Notes: generated by a model from the sequence alone, not told the origin. A DNA stretch of 64,000 nucleotides from Hyphomicrobiales bacterium (GCA_017305715.1 JAFKKG010000020.1:1-64000); one strand, 5' to 3'. Shown: positions 46,742 to 56,466, counted from the first letter of the stretch. Translations and numbers: made by a program.

Positions 46742-46787
46742 GGCGTGTCTCCTGTTCTTCATTGAATTGACGATTTCGGTAGTGCGA

Positions 46788-48170
46788 CTACATCCCCTTC
46801 ATCCCCTTCATGCCTTTCATGTCCGTGGGCTTCGGTGCCTTATCTTTTGTGGTTTTGCCTTTCGCGCCGGTCTGACGCGGCGGCTCGCTCTGCGGCAAAT
46901 CGATTTCGTACGCCACCGTGCCCTTGGGAAACTTATAGGGACCGGGGTCCTGGTAATCGTCGCGCGCAAGCTCTTCGCGGATCTTCATCACCGTGAACAT
47001 TCCGCCCATTTCGATGGGTCCGAACTGTCCCGATCCGGTCATCATCATCAGCGTGTTGTCCGGCATCGGCATTTCCATCTCGCCCATGGCCATCCCGGTC
47101 GATCCCATCGCCATGGCGCCGGGCGCCAGCTTGGCGACGGCCCTGGCCAGATCCTTCTTCGAAACTCCGATCATGTTTCTGACGTTGTGGCCCATCGCAT
47201 TCATGGTGTGATGCGACTTGTGACAATGGAACGCCCAGTCGCCGGGATTGTCCGCGGTGAAATCGAAGGCCCGGACGGCGCCGACCGGAACGTCCGTGGT
47301 GGTTTCCGGGTATTGCGCGCTCTCCGGAACCCAGCCGCCGTCGGTGCAGCTAACCGCGAAGTTGTGGCCGTGAAGATGGATCGGATGATTGGTCATAGAG
47401 AGATTTCCGATGCGGACGCGCACGCGATCGCCGAGCCGCACGGCCATGGGATCGATGCCGGGAAACACGCGGCTGTTCCATGTCCACATGTTAAAGTTCG
47501 TCATTTCCGACACCTTCGGCAGATAGGTGCCGGGATCGATGTCGTAGGTGCTCATGATGAAGACGAAGTCGCGGTCGACCGGCCGGAATCCGGGGTCGCG
47601 CGGATGCACGACGATCATGCCCATCATGCCCATCGCCATCTGGACCATTTCGTCCGAATGCGGGTGGTACATGAACGTCCCGCTGTGCTTCATCTCGAAT
47701 TCGTAGACGAATGTCTTGCCCGGGTTGATATGCGGCTGGTTGAGGCCGCCGACGCCGTCCATGCCGCTTGGCAGGAGCACCCCGTGCCAATGCACGGTGG
47801 TGTATTCAGGAAGCTTGTTGGTGACGAAGATGCGGACCTTGTCGCCTTCGACGCATTCGATGGTCGGCCCCGGCGACTGGCCGTTGTAGCCCCACAGATA
47901 GGCCTTCATGCCCTCGGCGAATTCGCGCTCGACGGGCTCGGCGACCAGATGGAATTCCTTCCAGTCGCCGTTCATCCGCCACGGCAGCGTCCAACCGTTC
48001 AACGTGACGACCGGATTATAGTCGGGTCCGCTCGACGGACGCAGCGGCGGCTGCATCGTCGCCTTCTCCATGATCGGCGCTTCGGGAATATTGGCCGCCT
48101 GGACGCGGCCGCTCACCGCGGTCGCGCTCACCAGCGCGGCGGTGCCTAGAAAGCCTCTACGGGATAACAT
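46788..48170 (-). CDS. Multicopper oxidase with Met-rich C-terminal repeats
   Basis: A 460-residue copper oxidase with a Tat signal (SRRGFLGTAALV). The four copper-binding segments are present: HWHG (127-130), HPHS (169-172), HPIHLHGH (262-269) and HCHKSHHTM (315-323) with the type 1 Met. It is shorter than CueO and close to the CopA-type oxidases of alphaproteobacteria. The region after residue 340 is very Met-rich (MAMGEMEMPMP), and the end is three KGM repeats. It probably oxidises Cu(I) to Cu(II) in the periplasm. Confidence 0.92.
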   Translation of the reverse strand: MLSRRGFLGTAALVSATAVSGRVQAANIPEAPIMEKATMQPPLRPSSGPDYNPVVTLNGWTLPWRMNGDWKEFHLVAEPVEREFAEGMKAYLWGYNGQSPGPTIECVEGDKVRIFVTNKLPEYTTVHWHGVLLPSGMDGVGGLNQPHINPGKTFVYEFEMKHSGTFMYHPHSDEMVQMAMGMMGMIVVHPRDPGFRPVDRDFVFIMSTYDIDPGTYLPKVSEMTNFNMWTWNSRVFPGIDPMAVRLGDRVRVRIGNLSMTNHPIHLHGHNFAVSCTDGGWVPESAQYPETTTDVPVGAVRAFDFTADNPGDWAFHCHKSHHTMNAMGHNVRNMIGVSKKDLARAVAKLAPGAMAMGSTGMAMGEMEMPMPDNTLMMMTGSGQFGPIEMGGMFTVMKIREELARDDYQDPGPYKFPKGTVAYEIDLPQSEPPRQTGAKGKTTKDKAPKPTDMKGMKGMKGM

Positions 48171-48189
48171 GGCTCTTCTCCTTCAGTTG

Positions 48190-49638
48190 TCAGCCGCCGG
48201 CCCTGGCGGTCTTCGACGGACGTTTTTGTTGTTGAGTGTCCGGGCGACCACCGCCGTTGACGACGGTCTGCAGTTCGGCTTGGGCCAGCCAGAATTCCCG
48301 CTTGGCTTCGATCGCCGCACGCAATGCGGCAATCCGCTGCCTTGCTTCCGTCAGCAGCGCAAACACGTCGTCCTGCATGCTCGAGAAGCGAAGCTGCATC
48401 TCGTCTGAGATGATCTTGCGAAGCGGCAAGACTTCGCGCTGGTAGTGTCCGGCGATGTCGTAGGTGGAACGGTATACTTTGTAGGCATCGCGCGCCTCGG
48501 ACCGAACGTTCAACGCCTTTTCGGTCAAAAGGTTGAAGGCCAGATTGTAGGTTTCGACGGCCTGCCGGACGCGAACCTCTCCGCCGTCGAATATCGGAAC
48601 CTGAAATTGCAGATCGAGTCCGCGCTCGATGACCGCGCCGCCTGCATCGGTCGTTCTTTTGTGGATTCCCGCTAGATCGAGCAGCGTAACGAAGCGGCTC
48701 GCCTCGGTGAGATTGAGAGATTTGGCGAGAGCGTCGAGTTCGAGGCGGGCGATCTGGAGATCGACACGGCGTTCAACCGCATCGACCTCAATGCGCGGGA
48801 GAGGTTGCGGGCGGCGGGGCATTGCCGGAAGCCGCGCCGGAAGGCGGAAGCCGAGATCGCCGTCCCACAATCCCAGCAGGCGGATCAGGCGCTCTCGCGA
48901 ACTGGCGGCGTCCTGACGCAGCAGCGCAAGCTCCGCGGTGACTTCAGCATAGAACACCTGTTCCCGGGCCTGGTCGAGTTTGTTCAGCGCGCCGGTCTGC
49001 CCCAGTTTCAGCGCGAGCTGGGCGGTGGACTCCGCGGTCGATTTGGCATCGGTCAAAAGCCCGACCAGTTCGTTGGCCGCGACGGCGCGGAAGTAGGCAA
49101 GCCGAACCTCCGCGGCGAGTCGAAATGTTTCCTCCGCCGCTCGGAGTTGGGCCTGGCGGAAACGTTGCCGCGCGATCTCCGAGCGAAACGGCAACGTTGC
49201 CAACGCAAGAATGTCACCGGCGATTCGACGCTCGATTTCGACCACGCCAGAACCGGCGATGCGCGAGATGGAGAAGCCTGGATTGGGTGGCAGACTTTCC
49301 CTGACGAGATCGGTCTCCGCCAACGCCAGTTCGTTGTACGACGCTTGCAGACCGCGGTTGTTAAGCAGTGCGATCTGGACCGCGGTGTCCACCGTCAGCC
49401 CGCGGCGGAGCAGGCTGCGAACGGCATTTTGCGCCCAGGCAGCGTCGTCCGCCGTGCGGATGGAAACCACCTCCTTGTGAATGGTTTCGCCGGCCAGGTT
49501 GGCGACAACCGTCATGCCGCCGTCCGGCGAAAATGTCGCGCATCCTGAAAGAAGCAATGCGGAAAGAAGCACGGCCGCTGCGTGACCAACCTTCGAGGGG
49601 CTTGCCGCGTCGTTTGAAATCTCGGGATTTTTGTGCAT
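48190..49638 (-). CDS. TolC-family outer-membrane lipoprotein
   Basis: A 482-residue outer-membrane factor with a lipobox (LLSG-C32-ATF). Coiled-coil and repeat signatures of TolC (TAVQIALLNNRGLQASYNE, QVPIFDGGEVRVRQAVE, YKVYRSTYDIAGHYQREVLPL) are clear. It is in the copper operon, directly upstream of the oxidase gene (20 bp), without an RND pump. It may pair with CzcBA at 36-41 kb, which lacks its own channel, or with CusBA. Confidence 0.85.
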   Translation of the reverse strand: MHKNPEISNDAASPSKVGHAAAVLLSALLLSGCATFSPDGGMTVVANLAGETIHKEVVSIRTADDAAWAQNAVRSLLRRGLTVDTAVQIALLNNRGLQASYNELALAETDLVRESLPPNPGFSISRIAGSGVVEIERRIAGDILALATLPFRSEIARQRFRQAQLRAAEETFRLAAEVRLAYFRAVAANELVGLLTDAKSTAESTAQLALKLGQTGALNKLDQAREQVFYAEVTAELALLRQDAASSRERLIRLLGLWDGDLGFRLPARLPAMPRRPQPLPRIEVDAVERRVDLQIARLELDALAKSLNLTEASRFVTLLDLAGIHKRTTDAGGAVIERGLDLQFQVPIFDGGEVRVRQAVETYNLAFNLLTEKALNVRSEARDAYKVYRSTYDIAGHYQREVLPLRKIISDEMQLRFSSMQDDVFALLTEARQRIAALRAAIEAKREFWLAQAELQTVVNGGGRPDTQQQKRPSKTARAGG

Positions 49639-49647
49639 CGGTCGCTC

Positions 49648-49941
49648 CTACCGGCCGGATTTCGGCGCCGGGGCGACGCGGTCGTTCTGTTCGCGCCACG
49701 ACGACGGCGCGGTAGGACGAAGGCTGGTGTAGGGAGCGACGGTGGAGCGGTAACCCACGGCCGCGACCCTCGCGTTCGGATCCGCAGGATCGGCGCCTGC
49801 CAACGGCGCCGCCGTCTGCATGCACCCGCCCAACGTCAGCGCCGTGGCGGCCGTCCCTGCTATCGTTCGAAATCTATTGCCGAATAACTTCTCCACCACC
49901 GACTGAACGGCGGCGAGAATCGCCCCAAGCTGCGCAAACAT
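49648..49941 (-). CDS. Small putative lipoprotein
   Basis: A 97-residue protein. An N-terminal amphipathic helix (MFAQLGAILAAVQSVVEKLF) is followed by a hydrophobic segment ending LTLGGCM, which looks like an internal lipobox, and a Pro/Ala-rich polar end. AGGAAAA lies a few bases before the ATG at 49941. No family recognised. It precedes the TolC-type gene by 10 bp, so it is in the copper operon. Confidence 0.6.
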   Translation of the reverse strand: MFAQLGAILAAVQSVVEKLFGNRFRTIAGTAATALTLGGCMQTAAPLAGADPADPNARVAAVGYRSTVAPYTSLRPTAPSSWREQNDRVAPAPKSGR

Positions 49942-50018
49942 TTTGTTTTCCTGAACTGACGATGGACCACAGGCGCGCGAGCCCTCGACGGGCACGGCAC
50001 CGCGTAGCTTCGATCAGG

Positions 50019-50486
50019 TCAGGTAATGGGGGGACGATAGAGCCGAGGGGGAGCGTTGTCGGCGGCGTTCCGGTAGCCTTCGACCTCGCAAAGCGCGGTC
50101 GGAGCGGAAGGCTTAACGATGTCGACGACCTTCGCCGGAATAGCGGTAACGCACATCAGCCCGCAGCACTGCCCGCCGGATGTATGCGGAGCTTTTTCCG
50201 GAGCCGACTTCGAATTCGATGCCACCGACATCGAATGGTCACCGACGGCGGAATGTGCCTTCGCGGCGGCATGACCGTGGATATGGCCGTCTTCATGAAC
50301 GTGCTGCGGCTCGGAATGAACATGAACCATTCCGGGAACGTGATTCTGGTCCGTCAAGCACCGGGCCGGAGCGTGGACGCCGGGCAGCGCGTAGGAGATC
50401 GTCGGCGCCAATACGCAAAGCAGATAGGCAAGGACTATCAGCCACCCTGCCCTCAATCGCTTCGCTCTGGTCAACCGGACGAGCAT
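50019..50486 (-). CDS. His-rich exported protein of the copper operon
   Basis: About 155 residues with an N-terminal helix (AGWLIVLAYLLCVLAPTISYA) and a mature part rich in His (VHVHSEPQHVHEDGHIHGHA) followed by a Cys cluster (GGQCCGLMCV). It ends in a Pro-rich tail (PPRLYRPPIT). Copper buffering in the periplasm is likely from composition. The start is uncertain (ATG at 50486 or 50513). It lies between csoR and the small lipoprotein gene on the same strand. Confidence 0.65.
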   Translation of the reverse strand: MLVRLTRAKRLRAGWLIVLAYLLCVLAPTISYALPGVHAPARCLTDQNHVPGMVHVHSEPQHVHEDGHIHGHAAAKAHSAVGDHSMSVASNSKSAPEKAPHTSGGQCCGLMCVTAIPAKVVDIVKPSAPTALCEVEGYRNAADNAPPRLYRPPIT

Positions 50487-50570
50487 GCAGATATCAATAC
50501 CTTTTCGTACCAAGACTCGGGAGCATAGCGGTGAAGCCTCGATCCGCCAAGATGGAACTTGTAGTTTTGC

Positions 50571-50846
50571 TCATCGATCCGCCCGGCCTATGACGTCCAT
50601 CAATTCGGCGATCTTCTTCCTCTGGTCTGTTTTGTCGCCGCTCGCGATGGCGTGTTCGACGCAATGGGAGACGTGGTCCTTGAGGACTTCTTCCTCGACC
50701 CGCCGCAGCGCGGCACGGACGGCCGAAATCTGCGTGACGATGTCGATGCAGTAGCGCTCGTCCTCCACCATCTTGGCGAGGCCGCGTACCTGACCTTCGA
50801 TCCGGCTGAGGCGTTTTTGACAGGATGTCTTGATGTCTTTTCGCAT
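50571..50846 (-). CDS. csoR: Copper-sensing repressor
   Basis: A 91-residue CsoR-family repressor with the Cu(I) fingerprint Cys33, His58, Cys62 (RYCIDIV; KDHVSHCVEHA). The helical core RLSRIEGQVRGLAKMVEDER is typical. It is divergent from copA, 54 bp away, so one operator could control both directions. Confidence 0.9.
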   Translation of the reverse strand: MRKDIKTSCQKRLSRIEGQVRGLAKMVEDERYCIDIVTQISAVRAALRRVEEEVLKDHVSHCVEHAIASGDKTDQRKKIAELMDVIGRADR

Positions 50847-50852
50847 GGGCCC

Positions 50853-50880
50853 TATATACCCCTACGCGGTACGGGTTACA
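50853..50880. promoter_or_regulatory. Candidate CsoR operator between csoR and copA
   Basis: The 54-bp intergenic space contains an imperfect inverted repeat of the form TACCCC-N10-GGGTTA with A/T-rich flanks (ATAT before it), similar in type to CsoR/RcnR sites. The consensus is loose, so the assignment rests on position. Confidence 0.45.
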
Positions 50881-50900
50881 AGTAGGAAGAGGAGGCCGGA

Positions 50901-53333
50901 ATGGCCAACGATCATAAAACAATGTCGCCCGGTGGATGCGGATGCTCGTCCAAGGCCGCCGCCGGTCCCGAGACGCCGGCCAAGAAGAGCGGGTGCTGCG
51001 GCGGCGGCGCGCACGACCATCATCACCACGCTGCGCCCGGAGCCGGGGTTGTCGACCCGGTCTGTGGCATGACTGTCGATCCCGAAACCAGCAAGCATCG
51101 CTCCGACTACAAGGATGTCACCTATCATTTCTGCTCGGCCGGCTGCCGGACCAAATTCGAGGCCGCGCCGGAGCAGTACCTCGACGAGTCGAAAGGGACG
51201 CTGCACGCCCAAGTTCCGGAAGGTGCCGTCTACACCTGCCCAATGCATCCGCAAATCCGGCAGATCGGGCCCGGATCCTGCCCGATTTGCGGAATGGCGC
51301 TGGAGCCTGACCTGGTCAGCCTGGACGACCAACCGAGCCCCGAACTGGCCGACATGACCCGCCGCTTCTGGGTGGGGCTCGCGCTGGCTCTGCCGGTCGT
51401 TGTGCTCGAGATGGGCGGCCATCTGGTCGGCAGCCACGGCTGGATCGATCAGAACCTCTCGAACTGGATCCAAATCGCTTTCGCCACGCCGGTTGTGCTC
51501 TGGGCCGGATGGCCGTTCTTCGTGCGCGGCTGGCAGTCGCTGGTCACCCGTAATCTGAACATGTTCACCCTGATCGCGATGGGCGTCGGCGTCGCCTTCG
51601 CCTACAGCGTCGTCGCAACCGTAGCGCCGGGCATTTTCCCGCCCGCATTCCGGAGCCACGACGGCGCGGTCGCGGTCTACTTCGAGGCGGCGGCGGTCAT
51701 TACCGTCCTGGTCCTGCTCGGTCAGGTGCTCGAGCTCCGGGCCCGTGAGGCCACGTCCGGCGCGATCAAGGCCCTGCTTGATTTGGCACCCAAGACTGCG
51801 CGCCTCGTCGACGAGAGTGGGGCGGACCATGAGGTCCCGCTCGACAGCCTGAACGTCGGCGACAAGCTGCGGGTTCGGCCCGGGGAAAAGGTCCCCGTGG
51901 ACGGCGTCATCATCGAAGGACGCTCGTCCCTGGATGAGTCGCTGGTGACCGGCGAGTCCATGCCGGTCACCAAGGAGACCGGTGCAAAGGTCATCGCCGG
52001 CACGCTCAACCAGTCGGGCGGGTTCGTGATGCGGGCCGAGAAGGTCGGCCGTGACACCTTGCTTTCCCAGATCGTGCAGATGGTCGCGCAGGCGCAGCGG
52101 TCTCGCGCGCCCATCCAGCGTCTTGCCGACCATGTAGCCGGATGGTTCGTGCCGACCGTGATCGTCGTTGCCCTAGTCGCCTTCGGCGCATGGGCGCTCT
52201 TCGGTCCGGAGCCGCGACTCGCATTCGGTTTGGTTGCCGCCGTCAGCGTCCTGATCATCGCCTGCCCGTGCGCCCTCGGGCTCGCGACGCCGATGTCGAT
52301 CATGGTCGGCGTCGGACGCGGCGCCCAGGCCGGTGTCCTGATCAAGAATGCCGAAGCTCTCGAACGCATGGAAAAGGTCGATACGCTGGTCATCGACAAG
52401 ACGGGGACGCTGACCGAAGGCAAGCCTAAGGTGGTTTCCATCGCCCCCGCCGCCGGCTTCGACGAAGAGGATATTCTAAGGCTTGCGGCGAGCGTCGAAC
52501 GATCCAGTGAGCATCCGCTCGCCGATGCGATCGTCCGGGCAGCGAAAGAACGGAATTTGGCGCTGGCGAATGTCGAGGAATTCGATTCCCCGACCGGCAA
52601 GGGCGTCACCGGGAAAGTCGAGGGCAAGCTGATCCTGCTCGGCAACGCCAACTTCTTCAAATCCGCGGGCATCGGAACACAGCCGTTGGAGCGGCAGGCG
52701 GAGAAGCTGCGCGGCGACGGCGCCACCGTCATCAACGTCGCGGTCGACGGCAAACTTGCCGGCATCCTTGCCGTCGCCGACCCGGTCAAGGCCTCTACGC
52801 CTGCAGCCTTGAAAGCGCTGGCTGCCGAAGGCATCAAGGTCATCATGCTGACCGGCGACAATCGAACGACGGCGAACGCAGTCGCGAAGCGACTTGGCAT
52901 TTCCGAGGTCGAGGCCGAAGTCCTTCCGGAGCAGAAGAGCGCCGTCGTGACCAAGCTCCAGAAGGCCGGACGGATCGTCGCGATGGCCGGAGACGGAGTC
53001 AACGATGCGCCGGCCCTTGCCGCGGCCGATGTCGGAATCGCGATGGGGACAGGAACGGACGTCGCGATGGAGAGCGCGGGCGTGACGCTTTTGAAAGGCG
53101 ACCTTGGTGGCATCGTCCGCGCCCGTCGTCTGTCCCAGGCAACCATGAGCAACATCCGGCAGAACCTGTTCTTTGCGTTCGTCTACAACGCGGCCGGCAT
53201 TCCGATAGCCGCCGGCATTCTATATCCGACGTTCGGACTGCTGCTTTCACCAGTCATCGCCGCCGCCGCCATGGCACTGTCATCGGTAAGCGTCGTCGGC
53301 AATGCACTGCGACTTCGGGCGGTGAACATCTAG
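50901..53333 (+). CDS. copA: P1B-1 type Cu(I)-exporting ATPase with YHS and heavy-metal-binding N-terminus
   Basis: An 810-residue copper ATPase. The N-terminus has Cys pairs (GCGC, GCCGG) and a His run (DHHHH), then a YHS domain (VDPVCGM, about 51-97) and a small heavy-metal-binding domain (YTCPMHP ... CPICGM, about 111-132) in place of the usual GMTCxxC domain. TGES (350-353), CPC (455-457), DKTGT with Asp499, SSEHPL, MLTGDN and [10 protein letters not shown] follow. The last helices have YN (FVYNAAGIP) and MALSSVSVV, the Cu(I)-ATPase signature. GAGGAGG lies six bases upstream. Confidence 0.94.
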   Translation: MANDHKTMSPGGCGCSSKAAAGPETPAKKSGCCGGGAHDHHHHAAPGAGVVDPVCGMTVDPETSKHRSDYKDVTYHFCSAGCRTKFEAAPEQYLDESKGTLHAQVPEGAVYTCPMHPQIRQIGPGSCPICGMALEPDLVSLDDQPSPELADMTRRFWVGLALALPVVVLEMGGHLVGSHGWIDQNLSNWIQIAFATPVVLWAGWPFFVRGWQSLVTRNLNMFTLIAMGVGVAFAYSVVATVAPGIFPPAFRSHDGAVAVYFEAAAVITVLVLLGQVLELRAREATSGAIKALLDLAPKTARLVDESGADHEVPLDSLNVGDKLRVRPGEKVPVDGVIIEGRSSLDESLVTGESMPVTKETGAKVIAGTLNQSGGFVMRAEKVGRDTLLSQIVQMVAQAQRSRAPIQRLADHVAGWFVPTVIVVALVAFGAWALFGPEPRLAFGLVAAVSVLIIACPCALGLATPMSIMVGVGRGAQAGVLIKNAEALERMEKVDTLVIDKTGTLTEGKPKVVSIAPAAGFDEEDILRLAASVERSSEHPLADAIVRAAKERNLALANVEEFDSPTGKGVTGKVEGKLILLGNANFFKSAGIGTQPLERQAEKLRGDGATVINVAVDGKLAGILAVADPVKASTPAALKALAAEGIKVIMLTGDNRTTANAVAKRLGISEVEAEVLPEQKSAVVTKLQKAGRIVAMAGDGVNDAPALAAADVGIAMGTGTDVAMESAGVTLLKGDLGGIVRARRLSQATMSNIRQNLFFAFVYNAAGIPIAAGILYPTFGLLLSPVIAAAAMALSSVSVVGNALRLRAVNI

Positions 53334-53406
53334 CCTTGCAGGAACAGCGTCCGCATGCGGCCTGCCATCATTGGTCGTCGGACCGGATGCAAGCGCAGGC
53401 CGGCGC

Positions 53407-53940
53407 TCATGATCGGGGAAGCATGCGCTGCATTGTCCGGTCGCGGAAGACGAAAGCATGCATGAAGGCCGCGGTAACGTGGACGCCGATGGCGATGAGC
53501 AGTCCCACTCCGGCTGCTTGATGCCAGCCGCCGACCAGGCGAACGGCGGCCGATTCGGGAGCGGCCAGCATCGGCAGCGGCACTCCGAATAAGGGCGACA
53601 CCTGCCAGCCCCGGAACGACGCAAAGAACCAACCGCTCATGGCGGTTGCAAAGACCAATCCATAGAGAAGCCAATGAACGCTCTCCGACGTGAGGCGCTG
53701 CCAACGAGGCAGCGTATCCGCAGGCGCGACAGGGTGGAAGAGCCGCCAGGCAAGGCGCAAGATGATCAGCATCAGGATGATAAGCCCTATGGAGATATGA
53801 TATGTCATCGCGCTCCCGGGAGGCGCGCCTGGTTGAATGTCGGGCATCAGCCAGCCGATAGCGAACTGTACTACGAGCAGCACCACGATCAGCCAATGAA
53901 ATACCTTGGCGGTGTTTCCGTAGGCGGGTTGTTTTGTCAT
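53407..53940 (-). CDS. Cytochrome b561-type membrane protein
   Basis: A 177-residue four-helix cytochrome b561 (YodB/CybB type). Likely heme ligands are the His in KVFHWL, MTYHISIG, SVHWLLYG and GVHVTAAFMH. Such proteins pass electrons, often superoxide- or quinone-linked, in the inner membrane. The start at 53940 matches family members. It lies between copA (convergent) and the second EncFtn-like gene, 38 bp away on the same strand, which suggests a redox link to ferritin-like iron chemistry. Confidence 0.85.
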   Translation of the reverse strand: MTKQPAYGNTAKVFHWLIVVLLVVQFAIGWLMPDIQPGAPPGSAMTYHISIGLIILMLIILRLAWRLFHPVAPADTLPRWQRLTSESVHWLLYGLVFATAMSGWFFASFRGWQVSPLFGVPLPMLAAPESAAVRLVGGWHQAAGVGLLIAIGVHVTAAFMHAFVFRDRTMQRMLPRS

Positions 53941-53978
53941 GGGAATACGATTCTCGGTGCAGAAGGAATTGGATCGCG

Positions 53979-54293
53979 TCAGTCTGCTTTCTTTTCGGCC
54001 TTCTCCGCGGCCTCGACGATATCGCCGTCGGTGAACAGAATGCCCTCGAGGATCTCCCGCCACTCCTTCTTGCGCCGAAGCAAGAATTCGAGATCCATGC
54101 CGAAGTGCTTGAACTCTTCTTTCTGCGCATTTTCCATGATCGCGCGGGCTTCCTTGTCCTTCTCAAGCGAAATGCGCTGCTCATACCAGCCGATCGCCTC
54201 GGCTTCTTCGACGAGTCCGGTGATCATCCGCGCAAAGGTACGCGTCTCCGAGGAGAGTTCTGCGGCAGGTTCATGGTACTGTTCAGTCGCCAT
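53979..54293 (-). CDS. Encapsulated-ferritin-like (EncFtn family) protein, copy 2
   Basis: A 104-residue close paralogue of the protein at 5374-5688, with the same metal and tryptophan residues (EEAEAIGWYEQR, KEEFKHFGMDLEF). It ends EKAEKKAD, again with no encapsulin-targeting tail. It is followed by cytochrome b561 and preceded by a DUF347 membrane protein gene, all on the same strand. No shell gene is in the window. A soluble ferroxidase or metal-sequestering role is possible. Confidence 0.8.
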   Translation of the reverse strand: MATEQYHEPAAELSSETRTFARMITGLVEEAEAIGWYEQRISLEKDKEARAIMENAQKEEFKHFGMDLEFLLRRKKEWREILEGILFTDGDIVEAAEKAEKKAD

Positions 54294-54366
54294 ATTCTGT
54301 TCCTAAGTCTGATTTGTGAAAGTGAATGTTGGTCTTCGCGCTGCCAGCTTCCGACGGCTCAAACGG

Positions 54367-55125
54367 TTAGGCCGGATGCCGTCCTGCCCGCTGAGGCAGC
54401 AACGCGATGCAGCCGACGATGAATACCGCGAGCACGGCGGACGCCGCGTATCGACTCAGTGCCATCCCGCCGTTGGAGAGCGGCTTGTCCAGGAAGTCGC
54501 CGACCGTTGCACCGAGAGGGCGTGTGAGGATGAAGGCGGCCCAGAACAAGAACGTGCGCGACATGTTCGTCCAAAAGTACGCCGCGGCGACGATCGCCAG
54601 CGCGGCTCCGAACACGACGGCGCCACCGCTGTAGCCGAGTCCCGTGGAGTCCGCCATCCAGTCGCCGAGAGCGGTGCCGAGGGTTTGGGAGAACATGATG
54701 GTCGCCCAATAAAACAATTCTGCTTTGGGCGTGGTGACGCTTTCCACCGATACGGTCCCGAGCGAGCGGTACCAGACCGCAAGCGACAGCAGCAGGAGAG
54801 CGAGGAGGATCGAGCTACCACCGAGATATCCGATGCCAAGGGACCGGTCTACGAAGTCGGCAAGCGTCGTTCCCGCCGTCGTCGTCGCCACGATGACTGT
54901 CCAGTAGAGAAAGGGATGGAATTTCTTGGCGCTTATCTGCGCCGCAACGGCGGCGACGAAGAGGGCTGCAAAAATCGCCGTGCCGACGAGATAGCCCAGA
55001 TGCATCGACATCGTCACCGCGTCGCCGCCGGTTTCTCCGAGCGTCGTCGCAGCGATCTTTATGATCCAGAACCCAAGCGTGAGGGCGGGCACCTTGCTCA
55101 GGCCTTCGCGAAGTTGGTCTTTCAT
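54367..55125 (-). CDS. DUF347-repeat membrane protein (COG4705-like), copy 1
   Basis: A 252-residue membrane protein with four DUF347-type repeats, each a helix pair containing a TxG(E/D) or GxxxGD signature: KIAATTLGETGGDAV, ATTTAGTTLADFVD, FSQTLGTALGDWM and RPLGATVGDFL. The family is widespread and of unknown function, sometimes linked to metal stress. A second copy lies at 55630-56406 with a small secreted-protein gene between. Confidence 0.82.
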   Translation of the reverse strand: MKDQLREGLSKVPALTLGFWIIKIAATTLGETGGDAVTMSMHLGYLVGTAIFAALFVAAVAAQISAKKFHPFLYWTVIVATTTAGTTLADFVDRSLGIGYLGGSSILLALLLLSLAVWYRSLGTVSVESVTTPKAELFYWATIMFSQTLGTALGDWMADSTGLGYSGGAVVFGAALAIVAAAYFWTNMSRTFLFWAAFILTRPLGATVGDFLDKPLSNGGMALSRYAASAVLAVFIVGCIALLPQRAGRHPA

Positions 55126-55176
55126 GAAACGTTGCTTTCGATTGAGGCACTTGTTTCGTAGGCGGGGGCGTTCGAC

Positions 55177-55590
55177 CTATGGCTTGCCGCCGAGCCGGTC
55201 GATCGTGGCGACGACTTCGTCGAGCGCGGACTTGCAGGCGGCAAGATCCGGCGAAGCGGCCCTAACCGCGGTGAGTGCGCGGTCGATGGCCTTGTCGAGG
55301 GTGTGCCAGTCCGCAGCCGCACGGGGTTTCAATCCGGCTTCCGCCTCGTCCCAGGACGTCTCGAGATCCTTCAAGCGCGCCTTCGCCCCGGCCAGGTCAA
55401 CCTTGTCCAACAGCGCCTTGCTGTCGGCGACGACGTTCCGAAAGGAAGTGAGATCCCCCAATTTGGAGGCGGCCTGCGCTTGGGTAATGCCGGCGACGAT
55501 AAAAGGTGCCGACAGAATTGCGCCAGACAGCGGACCCGCGCCAAGCAGCGTCGACAGGACGAGCCTATAAAGGGTTTTTTGGGCAGACAT
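55177..55590 (-). CDS. Small secreted helical protein
   Basis: A 137-residue protein with a signal peptide ([31 protein letters not shown]) and a mainly helical mature part ([36 protein letters not shown]) without Cys. No family assigned with certainty; similar proteins are found beside DUF347 and two-component genes. It is flanked by the two DUF347 genes on the same strand. Confidence 0.7.
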   Translation of the reverse strand: MSAQKTLYRLVLSTLLGAGPLSGAILSAPFIVAGITQAQAASKLGDLTSFRNVVADSKALLDKVDLAGAKARLKDLETSWDEAEAGLKPRAAADWHTLDKAIDRALTAVRAASPDLAACKSALDEVVATIDRLGGKP

Positions 55591-55629
55591 GTTCGATCTC
55601 CATTTTTCGATAGGTTTGCGTTGAGTGGA

Positions 55630-56406
55630 TCACGCCCGTTCGTTCGCGGCAGTCGGGCGGTCGTGCAGGGTGAGGAACGCGACGAGCGTAACGATGACGG
55701 TGAGGAAGCCGAGGCTGGTGTAGACCGAACCAAAACCGAGCCCGCCATACTCACGCGATTGCGAAAGCAGGTCGCCGAGCGAAGCTCCGAGAGGCCGCGT
55801 CAGGATGTAGCCTATCCAGAAGCAGAGCACCGCGTTCGCGCCGAGATAGTACGCCGTCGTGACGGTGGCGATCATTGCGCCGAAGACGACGACGCCGAGC
55901 CTGAAGCCAAGCCCCACGGCCTCGGTTGCGAGATCGCCGGCCGCCGTGCCCAAAGCGAACGTCAGAAGGATGGCGGTCCAATAGAAGAGTTCGCGCCGTG
56001 CGGTGACGATCGTGTGAATCGAGAGCGTGCGCTCCACGGCATACCAGGCCGCGAAGGTCGCGGCTAAGGCCGCCGCGAATATCGGCGTACTGATGTAGAG
56101 GCTTACGCCCATGCCGTCGGTGAGCGCGTCGGTGATCTGGGTCCCGACGACGCTGACGAGCACGACGGTCAGCCAGTAGATCCAGGGAACATAGCGCGAC
56201 ATCCGCATCTGAAGCGTCAGCGCCATCAATAACAAGATCAGCGTAATCGCGTTCGTGACCGTTTTGCCAAGACCGGCGTGCACGGCGAGGTAGTCCGCCC
56301 CGGTCTCGCCCACCGTCGTGGACATGATCTTGATCGCCCAGAAGGCGAGCGTCACTTGCGGAACCTTATTCAGAGTTCCAGCGGCGAGGTGCTTGGCGAA
56401 ATCCAT
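55630..56406 (-). CDS. DUF347-repeat membrane protein (COG4705-like), copy 2
   Basis: A 258-residue paralogue of the protein at 54367-55125, with repeats MSTTVGETGADYL, VVGTQITDALTD, ALGTAAGDLAT and RPLGASLGDLL. Its promoter region, shared with the divergent PepSY gene, holds CTTAG direct repeats that look like response-regulator sites. It is the first gene of the minus-strand run down to cytochrome b561. Confidence 0.82.
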   Translation of the reverse strand: MDFAKHLAAGTLNKVPQVTLAFWAIKIMSTTVGETGADYLAVHAGLGKTVTNAITLILLLMALTLQMRMSRYVPWIYWLTVVLVSVVGTQITDALTDGMGVSLYISTPIFAAALAATFAAWYAVERTLSIHTIVTARRELFYWTAILLTFALGTAAGDLATEAVGLGFRLGVVVFGAMIATVTTAYYLGANAVLCFWIGYILTRPLGASLGDLLSQSREYGGLGFGSVYTSLGFLTVIVTLVAFLTLHDRPTAANERA

Positions 56407-56466
56407 GTCTTTTCCCTTCGCAGGGCCGCCGGTATTCGTGCGCCCTCCCTGATCGTTAGGGTTGCC

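Noticed and set aside
46686-48149. Long plus-strand open frame opposite the copper oxidase gene
   Set aside because: Antisense of a gene with all four copper motifs; its translation is low-complexity Arg/His and shows no domain.
50860-50882. TTGTAACCC on the minus strand in front of csoR as an ECF promoter
   Set aside because: The CGAA element is absent at the right distance; the site fits a CsoR operator region better.
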